Below are positions 1 to 8,039 of a DNA stretch of 64,000 nucleotides, one piece after another. Source of the stretch: BRHc4a sp049323915 (lineage in GTDB: Bacteria; Bacillota; Desulfotomaculia; Desulfotomaculales; Desulfocucumaceae). Location: positions 1 to 64,000 of the forward strand of contig JBMOPC010000049.1 in assembly GCA_049323915.1 (NCBI GenBank), in the 5' to 3' direction. A model generated the notes under the pieces. That model was not told where the DNA came from and did no database searches. It saw only the letters and a program-made list of their open reading frames with translations. A program made the translations under genes and the position numbers. Within the stretch, counting starts at the first letter, position 1. Every line of letters starts with the position of its first letter.

Positions 1-126
1 CACGCGTTACTCACCCGTCCGCCACTAAGGCCGCATTTCGCAAGCTTCCATGCGACCCCCGTTCGACTTGCATGTGTTAAGCACGCCGCCAGCGTTCGTC
101 CTGAGCCAGGATCAAACTCTCCATAA
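1..126 (-). rRNA. rrs: 16S rRNA, 5' end only (runs off the left edge)
   Basis: Read on the minus strand, this stretch carries the universal 16S start AGAGTTTGATCCTGGCTCAG followed by GACGAACGCTGGCGGCGTGC and the GTGAGTAACGCGTG segment at the window edge. Only about the first 125 bases of the gene are present. The 5' boundary is placed just upstream of TATGGAGAG and is approximate. The rRNA operon lies directly downstream of lysS, as in other Gram-positive spore formers, and is preceded by three tandem promoters. Confidence 0.97.
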
Positions 127-132
127 ATAACT

Positions 133-181
133 GTTGGCTGTTGGCTCTTAGCTATTGGCTAATAGCTTATAGCCTATAGCC
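133..181. repeat. degenerate word repeat (TTGGCT / TAGCTTATAGC family) in the 16S leader
   Basis: Short imperfect copies of TTGGCT, TAGCTAT and TAGCTTATAGC follow one another immediately upstream of the 16S 5' end. The block can fold, because TTGGCT at one end pairs with AGCCAA at the other. Related blocks occur at 21974-22133 and 25043-25075. Confidence 0.7.
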
Positions 182-340
182 AAATTTATGAAAAGCCGAT
201 TTAGCTCTTCTTATCGATTTTACCTCTCGCCGGCACTGCTGCCGGCTCTTGACGAGGTCTGGCTTGTATTTTAATCCATCTACACTGTTTAGTTTTCAAG
301 GACCGTGACCGCTGAACTTATATCCTCAGCAGCATTTATT

Positions 341-369
341 ATCTTAGCACAACAGCCTTCAGGTGTCAA
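341..369 (-). promoter_or_regulatory. rrn promoter proximal to 16S
   Basis: On the minus strand: -35 TTGACA (364-369), a 17-bp spacer and -10 TAAGAT (341-346). It is the closest to 16S of three promoter-like sites in the lysS-16S gap. A leader of about 210 nt follows, including the sequence CCTTGAAAACTAAACAG, similar to Firmicutes rRNA leaders. Confidence 0.75.
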
Positions 370-439
370 CTTCTATTTCTACCTTATTTGGCCGTTTTAT
401 TTCCAAAATACTGCCGGCTTAACCCGCCGGCAAGAACTT

Positions 440-468
440 ATTTTAGCACTTGCGGCCCGGACGGTCAA
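440..468 (-). promoter_or_regulatory. rrn promoter, middle copy
   Basis: On the minus strand: -35 TTGACC (463-468), a 17-bp spacer and -10 TAAAAT (440-445). The sequence around it (AAATACCTGTTGA before the -35, CTTGCCGG after the -10) recurs at the distal promoter about 108 bp away, so the two look like a tandem duplication. Confidence 0.75.
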
Positions 469-547
469 CAGGTATTTTTTACCAGCCATTCCGTCCTCTT
501 TTATTTTTTTCTCCGTCTGCATTTCCCGCGCAGCCCGGCAAGAAGTA

Positions 548-576
548 ATACTATCACTTCACTCAAAGCAAATCAA
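548..576 (-). promoter_or_regulatory. rrn promoter distal to 16S
   Basis: On the minus strand: -35 TTGATT (571-576), a 17-bp spacer and -10 TAGTAT (548-553). It begins about 20 bp after the lysS stop codon and shares flanking words with the middle promoter. It is the weakest match of the three. Confidence 0.6.
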
Positions 577-597
577 CAGGTATTTTCTTCCTTTCAG

Positions 598-2106
598 TCA
601 GTCCCTGGGCTTCATAAGCGGAAACAGTATAACATCCCGGATTGAAGAGGAACCGGTGAGAAGCATCACCAGCCTGTCTATGCCTATGCCCAGACCGCCC
701 GCCGGGGGCATGCCGTATTCCAGGGCGTTGACATAGTCCTCGTCCATCATGTGGGCCTCATCGTCCCCTGACTTCCTCTTTTCAACCTGTTTCAGGAACC
801 TTGATCTCTGGTCTATGGGATCGTTAAGCTCGGAGAAGGCATTGGCCATCTCCCGGCCGTATATAAACAGCTCAAACCTGTAGGTCAGACCCGGCTGCTC
901 CCTTTTCCTCTTGGCAAGTGGAGAAATCTCTATGGGATAATCCAGCACAAAGGCCGGCTGGATAAGGTTTGGCTCAACCTTTTCCTCAAATACCGTGTTA
1001 AGAATATTCCCCCATGAATCCGAAGGGCTGACGTCAAGTCCAATCTCCCTGGCCGCCCTGTAGGCCTCCCCTTCCCCTTTCAGGTTTTCAAAATCAAGCC
1101 CGCTGTACTGTTTTACGGCCTCCAGCATAGGGACCCTCTTCCAGGGAGGAGCCAGGTCTATTTCAACCCCTTCATACAGAACCGAGGTCATCCCCAGGAC
1201 CTCCCCGGCAACTGTGAATATAAGGTCTTCCGTCAGGTTCATCATATCCTGGTAATCCGCATATGCCTGGTAGAGCTCCAGCATGGTAAACTCCGGGTTG
1301 TGCTTGGTTGATATTCCCTCGTTTCTGAAATTCCTGTTTATCTCAAACACCTTTTCAAATCCGCCCACCAGAAGCCGCTTCAGGTACAACTCCGGTGCGA
1401 TTCTCAGGTAAAGGTTCATATCAAGGGCATTATGGTGTGTAATAAAAGGCCTGGCGGTAGCCCCCCCCGCTATGGGATGCATCATGGGGGTTTCCACTTC
1501 CAAAAAACCTTTCTTCTCCAGGTATCTTCTTATGGAATTGGTGATTTTGCTTCTCAACACAAAGGTATTCTTAACCTCGGGATTCACTATAAGGTCAACA
1601 TACCTCTGGCGGTAACGAAGCTCCACGTCCTTCAGTCCGTGCCACTTTTCCGGCAGGGGGCGCAGGGATTTGGAAAGGAGCACGAATTCCTCAATTTCGA
1701 CAGTTACCTCACCCATGCGGGTTTTAAAAACCTTTCCCCTGGCCCCTATGATATCCCCTATATCCAGCTTGCGAAAAAAATCATAGTTATCGGGGCCAAC
1801 ACCGTCCAGCCGCAAATATAGCTGTATTTGCCCGGACATGTCCTGTATATGGGCAAAGCTGGCCTTTCCCATCACCCTTTTGGCCATAATCCGCCCGGCC
1901 ACACTTACAACCTTGCCCTCAAAGCCCTCGAAGTTATCCGCCACCTCCTGGGCAAGGTTTGTTCTTATGTATTTACCCCCATACGGATCGATGTTTTTTT
2001 CCTTGAGCTCGGCCAGTTTTTCACGCCGGACCTTCATTAATCCGTTGAGTTCTTCTTGCTCTTCCAGCGTTAAAATATTTGCGCCTTCGCGTATTTCGCC
2101 CGACAT
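598..2106 (-). CDS. lysS: lysyl-tRNA synthetase (class II)
   Basis: This enzyme charges tRNA-Lys with lysine using ATP in the cytoplasm. The 502-residue protein has an N-terminal OB-fold anticodon-binding domain (about residues 60-150) and a class II catalytic core with motif 2 FRNEGISTKHNPEFTMLE and motif 3 GLGIGIDRLVMLL near the C-terminus, which is the usual length. The ATG is preceded by GGAGGA at 7 bp. About 20 residues precede the usual LysRS start. greA lies upstream and the rRNA operon directly downstream, a neighbourhood common in Firmicutes. A weak hairpin with a T run separates it from greA, so it may be transcribed separately or by readthrough. Confidence 0.97.
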   Translation of the reverse strand: MSGEIREGANILTLEEQEELNGLMKVRREKLAELKEKNIDPYGGKYIRTNLAQEVADNFEGFEGKVVSVAGRIMAKRVMGKASFAHIQDMSGQIQLYLRLDGVGPDNYDFFRKLDIGDIIGARGKVFKTRMGEVTVEIEEFVLLSKSLRPLPEKWHGLKDVELRYRQRYVDLIVNPEVKNTFVLRSKITNSIRRYLEKKGFLEVETPMMHPIAGGATARPFITHHNALDMNLYLRIAPELYLKRLLVGGFEKVFEINRNFRNEGISTKHNPEFTMLELYQAYADYQDMMNLTEDLIFTVAGEVLGMTSVLYEGVEIDLAPPWKRVPMLEAVKQYSGLDFENLKGEGEAYRAAREIGLDVSPSDSWGNILNTVFEEKVEPNLIQPAFVLDYPIEISPLAKRKREQPGLTYRFELFIYGREMANAFSELNDPIDQRSRFLKQVEKRKSGDDEAHMMDEDYVNALEYGMPPAGGLGIGIDRLVMLLTGSSSIRDVILFPLMKPRD

Positions 2107-2183
2107 ACAGTATTCCTCCGGATCTCCCGTCCAAAGGCCGGCGATTAAACCATATCAGGCTGCAGGTGAGGCTACAGTACAAA

Positions 2184-2209
2184 CAAAAAAAGGCTTGTAT
2201 ACAAACCCT
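2184..2209 (-). terminator. possible terminator between greA and lysS
   Basis: On the minus strand a near-palindrome (GGTTTGTATACAAGCC) is followed by TTTTTTTG. The stem has a very short loop, so termination is plausible but not certain. Confidence 0.4.
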
Positions 2210-2274
2210 TAACCATAGCAACCTGAAATTTTCAGCCGGCCTCGGGAGTCTTTAAATCTCTTTTATCTTACGTT

Positions 2275-2751
2275 TTATTTAAGGATATCCTCAATTTGAT
2301 ATTTCAAAACTCCGGCCGGCACCGTAACATCTACCACACTTCCCTTGGCTTTTCCCAGTATGGCTTTACCTACCGGAGATTCGTTGGAAATTTTGTTGTT
2401 CCCTGGATCGGCTTCCAGGGAGCCTACGATGGTGTATTCCACCACTTCATCATACTCAAGATCCCTGAGCATCACGGTTGACCCAAGCGTTACCTCTTCG
2501 GTGCCAATGTTCTCGTCGTCAATAATTTTGGCGTTGCGAAGCATTTTTTCCAGGGTAAGAATCCTGCCCTCAATCCATGCCTGCTCGTTCTTGGCATCCT
2601 CATACTCCGAATTTTCACTGATATCGCCAAATTCTATGGCCTGCTTTATACGCTCAGCAACGTCCCTCCGCTTTACCGACTTGTACTGTTCCAACTCCTT
2701 CTCGAGCTTTTTCAGCCCCTCCACAGTAAGCAGGACCTCTTTTTCTTTCAT
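2275..2751 (-). CDS. greA: transcription elongation factor GreA
   Basis: GreA rescues backtracked RNA polymerase by stimulating cleavage of the nascent transcript in the secondary channel. The 158-residue product has the N-terminal coiled coil with the acidic-tip segment GDISENSEYEDAK and a C-terminal FKBP-like domain, matching the family in length. The frame stays open 49 codons further upstream, but the start chosen here (MKEKEVLLT) has GAGGAG about 7 bp before it and fits the family N-terminus. It precedes lysS on the same strand. Confidence 0.95.
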   Translation of the reverse strand: MKEKEVLLTVEGLKKLEKELEQYKSVKRRDVAERIKQAIEFGDISENSEYEDAKNEQAWIEGRILTLEKMLRNAKIIDDENIGTEEVTLGSTVMLRDLEYDEVVEYTIVGSLEADPGNNKISNESPVGKAILGKAKGSVVDVTVPAGVLKYQIEDILK

Positions 2752-2972
2752 ATGCTTCTCCTCATAACTGTTATTATTTTCAGTCCGGGAATGAACGAAT
2801 GAAAACTTACAAAACAGTATATGTTCTTTGCGCCATAATATTAATAAAAAAGAAAGGTGAAATAAGGCAGGAAAAAACCCCAAACTACAGTGAAGCACTG
2901 CAAGGCAAACACTTGCAGTGCCATCTATTTTACCTGACCTTCAAAACATTATAAGAACTGTTGCTAACTTTG

Positions 2973-4022
2973 TCAAGGTATTGCAGCACTGCCAGAGCCC
3001 TTTTTCCCGGCATTGTATTTTACCCTTTCAACATCCTCCCCTGTAATGACTCCTTTACATCCTTTTATACCGGCCGTCCTGAAACCGTGCTTTGCGGCCA
3101 TGGATGCTGTTTTTTTCACCTTTTCAATACTGACGCCAAACCCCTCCGGATCCCCCCGGACTCCTTCCAGGGCCATTAAAACAGCCTCGGCCAAAGGAGC
3201 GCTGATCATTCCCTGAATATTTCCGGGAACGCTCACCAGACCTCCCTCAACAACAAGCACATCGTCCCTGGCCTCCGCCAGCTCACTTCCTGACAGTCCA
3301 GTCCCTGCCAATATACAAGCCACTGCGCCCGGTGATAAATGCTCCGGCCCCACAACGCCTGCCTCCGGGCCGAAGATCACTATACCGGCCGAAGGCAAGG
3401 CGCTTTTAATATCCAGCGAGATCCTTGCCGACAGCCCTCTGTGAAAAAGAATTTTTTCGGCCAGCTCCTCCAGCTTTCTTTCTTCTTTACCCACCAGCGT
3501 CATCCGTGACACTTTGGCGGAAAGCATCATTGCGCAGACTCTCTCAACCGTCCCTGAAGCCCCAAGGACAACAAAATTGCTTTTTTTCAAATCATGCCCC
3601 ATCAGCTCCGCCGCTTCCCCTAACGCTTCCATGGCTGTGGCAATGGTGTAGCTGATCCCGCTGGTGACCGCAATTTTAAAGCCACCCGGGTTAAACCCCG
3701 CTCTCTCGGCCGCCAGCGCCAGACCGCCCAGCCCTATCACACCGGCCCCCAGTTTTTCAGCCAGCCTTACCGCCTGAACAATGCGGCCCGCTATGATGCT
3801 CCCGGGCAACCGGTTTATCTGCCTGAAGGTGAGGGGAACGGCAATTGAAAAGCCCTCGGCCCCTGCATGTGACTCTATCCCTGTTATACCCGGAAGCTTG
3901 AAGGGTGGTATACGAACGGCGGCCCTTTCAACCAGCCACCCCGGCAAATACCGGGCAATGGGAAATACTCGGGTGATATCGCCAGTTTCCCGGGGATGGA
4001 CGATAAAAGCAAATGTGCCCAA
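2973..4022 (-). CDS. acyl-ACP-reductase-like / shikimate-dehydrogenase-fold NAD(P)-binding protein
   Basis: The 349-residue product resembles cyanobacterial long-chain acyl-ACP reductases along its length: an N-terminal domain, a Rossmann motif VVLGASGTVERVCAMML (about 152-168), the paired segment LAEAVLMALEG and a C-terminal KTASMAAKHGF that parallels the cyanobacterial ending. In the cyanobacterial enzyme a catalytic Cys stands two residues before the AEA of the segment equivalent to PLAEAVLMALEG; here that position is Pro. Aldehyde formation by the known thioester mechanism is therefore doubtful, and it may be another NAD(P)-dependent oxidoreductase. Translation starts at TTG with GGGGG upstream; an overlapping ATG is out of frame. 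It lies between dusB and greA, and no substrate can be named. Confidence 0.6.
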   Translation of the reverse strand: MGTFAFIVHPRETGDITRVFPIARYLPGWLVERAAVRIPPFKLPGITGIESHAGAEGFSIAVPLTFRQINRLPGSIIAGRIVQAVRLAEKLGAGVIGLGGLALAAERAGFNPGGFKIAVTSGISYTIATAMEALGEAAELMGHDLKKSNFVVLGASGTVERVCAMMLSAKVSRMTLVGKEERKLEELAEKILFHRGLSARISLDIKSALPSAGIVIFGPEAGVVGPEHLSPGAVACILAGTGLSGSELAEARDDVLVVEGGLVSVPGNIQGMISAPLAEAVLMALEGVRGDPEGFGVSIEKVKKTASMAAKHGFRTAGIKGCKGVITGEDVERVKYNAGKKGSGSAAIP

Positions 4023-4144
4023 GCATCACACCCCCTTTCTCTTGGTTACACAGCGAAAGCCCCGGTATCAGACCGTTCTGCCTGTATTTTACAGTATGCT
4101 GCCGGTGCGGGCAAAATAACCAGGAAATTGCCGACTATTTACAG

Positions 4145-4180
4145 AAATCCCCATCCGGGGAATTTTCCCGGACGGGGATT
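4145..4180 (-). terminator. terminator after dusB
   Basis: On the minus strand a long GC-rich hairpin (AATCCCCGTCCGGG pairing with CCCGGATGGGGATT) overlaps the dusB stop codon and is followed by TTTCTGT. Confidence 0.7.
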
Positions 4181-5150
4181 AAAAACCTTGCTCCGCACTT
4201 TCCAGTCGCATTATAATCTCTGCCATATCCCTCCTGGACCGGGCGCTGTTGAGCTCCTGCCTCACCCTGGCCGCCCCCCTGATGCCTTTCAGGTACCAGG
4301 CCGCGTGTTTGCGCATTTCCAGTATGCCGGTGTGCTCTCCCTTATACTCCACCAGAAGGTCCAGGTGCCTCAGGGCGGTGGATATCTTCTCCCGGGCCGT
4401 GGGCGGGGGAACTTTTTCCCCTGTCCGCAGGTAATGGATTATCCCGGTAAATATCCACGGGTTGCCCATGGCGGCGCGGCCCACCATCACCCCGTCGCAG
4501 CCGGTTTCTTCCATCATGCGCCGGGCGTCCTCCGGTGTCCTTATATCCCCGTTTCCTATCACCGGGATGCTGACTGCCTTTTTAACCTCCCTGATAATGT
4601 TCCAGTCCGCGCTGCCACTGTAAAACTGGGACCGTGTCCGCCCGTGAACGGTCACCGCCGACACTCCGGCCTTCTCCATCAGGACGGCCATTTCCACGGC
4701 GTTGACACTTTCTTCATCCCAGCCCTTTCTCATCTTTACAGTCACAGGAAGGGACACCGCCGACACAACCGCCCTGGCAATCTCAAAGGCCAGGCGCGGT
4801 CTCCTCATCAGGGCCGATCCCTCCCCGTTCTTTACTATTTTAGGGGTGGGGCACCCCATGTTGATGTCTATTATATCAGGGCCCCTGGCCGCCGCCAGCC
4901 TGGCCGCTTCTTCCATGTATCCGGGGTTGGACCCGAAAATCTGCACGCTGAGAGGCCCCGGCTCCCCTTCTATATTGAGTATGGTATTGGTGCGGGTGTT
5001 GCCGTAAATTAAGGCCTGGTCGCTTACCATTTCGGTACAGACCAGGCCGCACCCCGCCTCCCTTGCCAGCACCCGGAAAGCCCTGTCGGTGACTCCCGCC
5101 ATGGGGGCCGCTATAACCGGGTTGTCCAGACTAACACCGGCAATGTTCAT
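4179..5150 (-). CDS. dusB: tRNA-dihydrouridine synthase
   Basis: An FMN-dependent enzyme that reduces uridines in the tRNA D-loop. The 323 residues form a TIM barrel with APMAGVTDRAFRVL at the N-terminus, the catalytic-Cys motif MGCPTPKIVKNGEG, VHGRTR, and the phosphate-binding GNGDI and GVMVGRAAMGNPW segments. Length and motifs fit the DusB/YacF group. In B. subtilis the orthologue also sits near lysS. It begins 6 bp after the coaX stop, so the two are probably co-transcribed, and it ends in a strong hairpin. Confidence 0.95.
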   Translation of the reverse strand: MNIAGVSLDNPVIAAPMAGVTDRAFRVLAREAGCGLVCTEMVSDQALIYGNTRTNTILNIEGEPGPLSVQIFGSNPGYMEEAARLAAARGPDIIDINMGCPTPKIVKNGEGSALMRRPRLAFEIARAVVSAVSLPVTVKMRKGWDEESVNAVEMAVLMEKAGVSAVTVHGRTRSQFYSGSADWNIIREVKKAVSIPVIGNGDIRTPEDARRMMEETGCDGVMVGRAAMGNPWIFTGIIHYLRTGEKVPPPTAREKISTALRHLDLLVEYKGEHTGILEMRKHAAWYLKGIRGAARVRQELNSARSRRDMAEIIMRLESAEQGF

Positions 5151-5156
5151 ATAGTG

Positions 5157-5924
5157 CTATCCCTGGTTCCTTTCATAGATCATTCTTAAACCGATCAGGG
5201 TAAGCAACGGGTCTACCCTGTCAATTGTCTGGGATTCCTGGGCTATGAGTTCGGCAAGCCCTCCCGTGGCCACCACCAGCGGTTTGCCCGGCAACTCCTT
5301 TTTCATACGGGTAACAATGGCGTCCACCTGACCGGCAAACCCGTAAACAATTCCGGACTGCATGCTGTTGACGGTATTCTTGCCAATCACGGCGGGCGGC
5401 TTTACCAATTCCACCCTTGGAAGTTTGGCTGCCCTGGCAAACAAAGCCTCGGTGGAAATACCTATCCCGGGGGCTATGGCCCCCCCAAGATATTCCCCCC
5501 TTGCGGTTATGGCACAAAAGGTTGTAGCCGTACCAAAATCCACAATAATTAAAGGGCCTCCGTATAATTCATATCCCGCTATGGCATTAACTATGCGGTC
5601 GGCTCCCACTTCCCGGGGGTTATCATATTTAATCTGCAGGCCGGTTTTTATTCCGGGCCCCACCACCAGGGGCGGAAAACCGAAATACTTTTTCGACATG
5701 ATCTCCAATGACATCATCAGAGGGGGCACCACCGAAGAGATAACTATTGCCTTTACATTTTTTAAAGACAATCCCGCCTCCTCAAACAGAGCCCTCAGCA
5801 ACACGGCGTATTCATCCGCGGTACGTTGGGTGGACGTGGAGATACGCCAGTTTTCCAGAAGGTTTTTATCCTCGAATATCCCCAGCACTATGTTTGTGTT
5901 GCCTATGTCAAATACCAGTATCAT
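5157..5924 (-). CDS. coaX: type III pantothenate kinase
   Basis: Phosphorylates pantothenate in the first step of CoA synthesis, and is the feedback-resistant type III enzyme. The 255-residue protein shows the ASKHA-fold signatures DIGNTN (N-terminus), DRIVNAIAGYELYGG and DFGTATTF. The frame is open 21 codons further upstream, but MILVFDIGNTN matches the family start and has a GGGGGG stretch just before it. With panC and panD about 6 kb upstream the locus covers several pantothenate/CoA steps. It is followed after 6 bp by dusB. Confidence 0.95.
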   Translation of the reverse strand: MILVFDIGNTNIVLGIFEDKNLLENWRISTSTQRTADEYAVLLRALFEEAGLSLKNVKAIVISSVVPPLMMSLEIMSKKYFGFPPLVVGPGIKTGLQIKYDNPREVGADRIVNAIAGYELYGGPLIIVDFGTATTFCAITARGEYLGGAIAPGIGISTEALFARAAKLPRVELVKPPAVIGKNTVNSMQSGIVYGFAGQVDAIVTRMKKELPGKPLVVATGGLAELIAQESQTIDRVDPLLTLIGLRMIYERNQG

Positions 5925-6090
5925 AGTTTTCCCCCCGCCAATAATAAAAAAATTAACAAAAGGCCGCCATAGTATAAAAGCATACATCTCATGACGGCCC
6001 CTTAAGCAATTTTATCAAAGGCAATGTCTATCCGCAACAAAATCACTTATTTAATTCAAGTAAACTTCACGTGAGAAATTATAATGAGCG

Positions 6091-6678
6091 CTATTCATTT
6101 TGTGCCCCGGCCGCGGTTTTTACGCGCCTTACCACGGCCATAGCCAGGAATGACGCCAGGACTCCTTTTACGAGGTCCAAAGCTATAAAGGGAGCAAATC
6201 CGATCTGAATAACTTTCCATACAGAAAAAGTTTTTCCGATATAAAAATTAAGTATTACATAAAGATAAGGCAGTCCCGCCAGGTATATGGCCGCGATCCC
6301 CCCCAGCGAGGCCAGAAGGTATCTGGCAATGCCGGAGTTTCCCTGGGCCGGCAGCAGCTTTCCGGTAACATATGCTCCCAATATAAATCCTATAAGATAC
6401 CCGAAAGTGGGCTGCAGCACATAAGCAGGACCTCCGAAGGGGGGTTTTTCAAACACCGGCAGGCCCATAAGGCCCATGGCAACATAAACGGCCATGCTCA
6501 AAGCGCCCAGGCGGGGGCCCAAGAGCATCCCCGCCAAAATTACAATCAACGGCACAAGGCTGAAGGGGACATGATAAAAAGGGATTACAATAAGGCTGAA
6601 CCGGGACAGAATGGCCGCCACAGCAGTCAGCGCGGCAAACATCGCCACCAGGGTAATATCTCTTGCCGATAACTTCAT
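6091..6678 (-). CDS. bioY: biotin transporter substrate-binding subunit BioY
   Basis: The membrane S-component of an energy-coupling-factor type biotin importer. The 195 residues form about six hydrophobic segments, with the BioY-typical GLPVF..PPFGGPAYVLQPTFGYLIGF region in the middle (about 73-96). No ATPase or EcfT gene is adjacent, so it presumably shares an ECF module encoded elsewhere or works alone. A BirA-type operator lies about 107-139 bp upstream, between it and birA, which predicts repression when biotin is plentiful. Confidence 0.93.
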   Translation of the reverse strand: MKLSARDITLVAMFAALTAVAAILSRFSLIVIPFYHVPFSLVPLIVILAGMLLGPRLGALSMAVYVAMGLMGLPVFEKPPFGGPAYVLQPTFGYLIGFILGAYVTGKLLPAQGNSGIARYLLASLGGIAAIYLAGLPYLYVILNFYIGKTFSVWKVIQIGFAPFIALDLVKGVLASFLAMAVVRRVKTAAGAQNE

Positions 6679-6706
6679 TGAAGTACCTCCTTAAATAAAA
6701 AAGAAT

Positions 6707-6776
6707 TCTGGAGCCAGGAGCCAGAATATTTCCTCCAGCAATTCTGACTACTGGATTCTGTATTCTGACTGCTCAA
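6707..6776. repeat. degenerate word repeat (CTGGATTCTG family) in the bioY leader
   Basis: Imperfect copies of ATTCTGGA, GAGCCAGGAGCCAGA and ACTGGATTCTGTATTCTGAC lie between the BirA operator and the bioY start. Related blocks occur at 14676-14722 and 38590-38640. Confidence 0.65.
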
Positions 6777-6784
6777 AACAATGA

Positions 6785-6817
6785 TATGTTAACTGAATTT
6801 ATTTGTAAGGTTAACAA
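6785..6817 (-). promoter_or_regulatory. BirA operator upstream of bioY
   Basis: On the minus strand TTGTTAACC and GTTAACATA face each other across 15 bp, matching the known bipartite BirA operator of Firmicutes (TTGTAAACC, N14-16, GGTTTACAA). It sits 15 bp after the end of birA and in front of bioY. birA has the N-terminal winged helix needed to bind it. Confidence 0.85.
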
Positions 6818-6832
6818 TTGTGGCGTAAAAAG

Positions 6833-7810
6833 TTAAGCATTTCTCAACGACACCTCCCCCGCCACAAAGATTTTCAGTGAACCGTCGGGCATGCGGACTA
6901 CCAGTGCACCGCTGTCGTCAACATCCTCGGCCCAGCCGTCCCAGGCTTCCCTGAAAGTGCTGACCCGCACGGGGCGGTTGAGGCTCACACACCTTTTCTT
7001 CCACTCTTCCAGCACAGGCCCGAAACCCCGGTTCATCCAGATCCGGTAAAGTTGTTCAAATTCCCTGAGGTACTGCCTTGTCAATTCAAGCCTTGACACC
7101 GGCTGATTATTGATCTGGAAAAGGGATGCGGCAATTCCTTTAATATCTTCGGGGAAAATTTCTCCGGGGGTGTTGACATTGATTCCGGTGCCCACCACAA
7201 GAAAATTCACCCTCTCCATTTCGGCGTTAAGTTCTGTCAGGATGCCGCATATTTTTTTACCTTCCACCAGTAAGTCATTAGGCCATTTTATCCCGGGCGT
7301 AATGCCGGAAACACTCTCCACAGCCCGGGCTGCGGCAACGGCAGTGAGCATGGTGACCGGCGGTGCTTCCCCCGGATTTATTTCCGGCCGCAGTACCAGT
7401 GAGCACCAAATCCCCATTCCCCTGGGGGAAAACCAGCCCCTGCCCATCCGGCCTTTTCCGCCAACCTGCTCCTCGGCCACCACCAGCGTACCGTGAGGAG
7501 CCCCGCCGACAGCCAGTTTCCTGGCCTCACGGTTGGTGGATTCAACACTTTCGTAGTAATAGACCGTCCTTCCAACAAAACCGGTATTCAGCCCCTCTTT
7601 TATTTCATCAGGATACAGGCGGTCGGGCACGCTAAAAAGTCTGTATCCCCAGCGGGGAACGGCATCAATGCCGTAGCCGTCCTCCCGCAGGGACTTGACA
7701 TGCTTCCAGACAGCAGTCCTGGAAACACCTATTCCTTTGCATATCTCTTCACCTGAAACATACCCGGGCATACTTTTTTTCAACAGCAGCAATATCTCGT
7801 TTCTATTCAA
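6833..7810 (-). CDS. birA: bifunctional biotin-protein ligase / biotin operon repressor
   Basis: Activates biotin as biotinyl-AMP, transfers it to acceptor proteins, and acts as a biotin-dependent repressor. The 325 residues begin with a winged-helix domain (ISRTAVWKH-like segment GVSRTAVWKHVKSLREDGY, about 28-46), followed by the ligase core with GKGRMGRGWFSPRG, KWPNDLL and GTGINVN, and a C-terminal SH3-like domain. The start is TTG behind GGTGGAA. The operator immediately downstream fits autogenous biotin control of bioY. Confidence 0.95.
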   Translation of the reverse strand: MNRNEILLLLKKSMPGYVSGEEICKGIGVSRTAVWKHVKSLREDGYGIDAVPRWGYRLFSVPDRLYPDEIKEGLNTGFVGRTVYYYESVESTNREARKLAVGGAPHGTLVVAEEQVGGKGRMGRGWFSPRGMGIWCSLVLRPEINPGEAPPVTMLTAVAAARAVESVSGITPGIKWPNDLLVEGKKICGILTELNAEMERVNFLVVGTGINVNTPGEIFPEDIKGIAASLFQINNQPVSRLELTRQYLREFEQLYRIWMNRGFGPVLEEWKKRCVSLNRPVRVSTFREAWDGWAEDVDDSGALVVRMPDGSLKIFVAGEVSLRNA

Positions 7811-7969
7811 TGGCTTCCACCACAGCCCCGTTTTTATACTATATAAATATTATTGTCACAACAAAACCTTGTCAACCGCCAATTGCCAAAAAGTTGACAG
7901 AAGTCCCCCATTACTTACAGCTATTTTCATGGATACTACCCCTTCACCGACTAATTCAATCATAAAACA

Positions 7970-8020
7970 AGCCCGGCACCCCGGGCAAGGAAATAGTGGA
8001 AAAAAAGCGCCCAACGCGCA
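7970..8020 (-). terminator. terminator(s) after nadC
   Basis: Two hairpins follow nadC on the minus strand: GCGCGTTGGGCGC followed by TTTTTTT (8000-8020), and then GCCCGGGGTGCCGGGC with a shorter T tract (about 7970-7986). The first is a standard intrinsic terminator. Confidence 0.75.
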
Positions 8021-8039
8021 TTAAATATGAATAAACAGT

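Noticed and set aside
1..600. A diversity-generating retroelement or tRNA gene near the 16S start
   Set aside because: The repeated words do not show adenine-specific variation, there is no reverse transcriptase, and no cloverleaf-forming sequence was seen.
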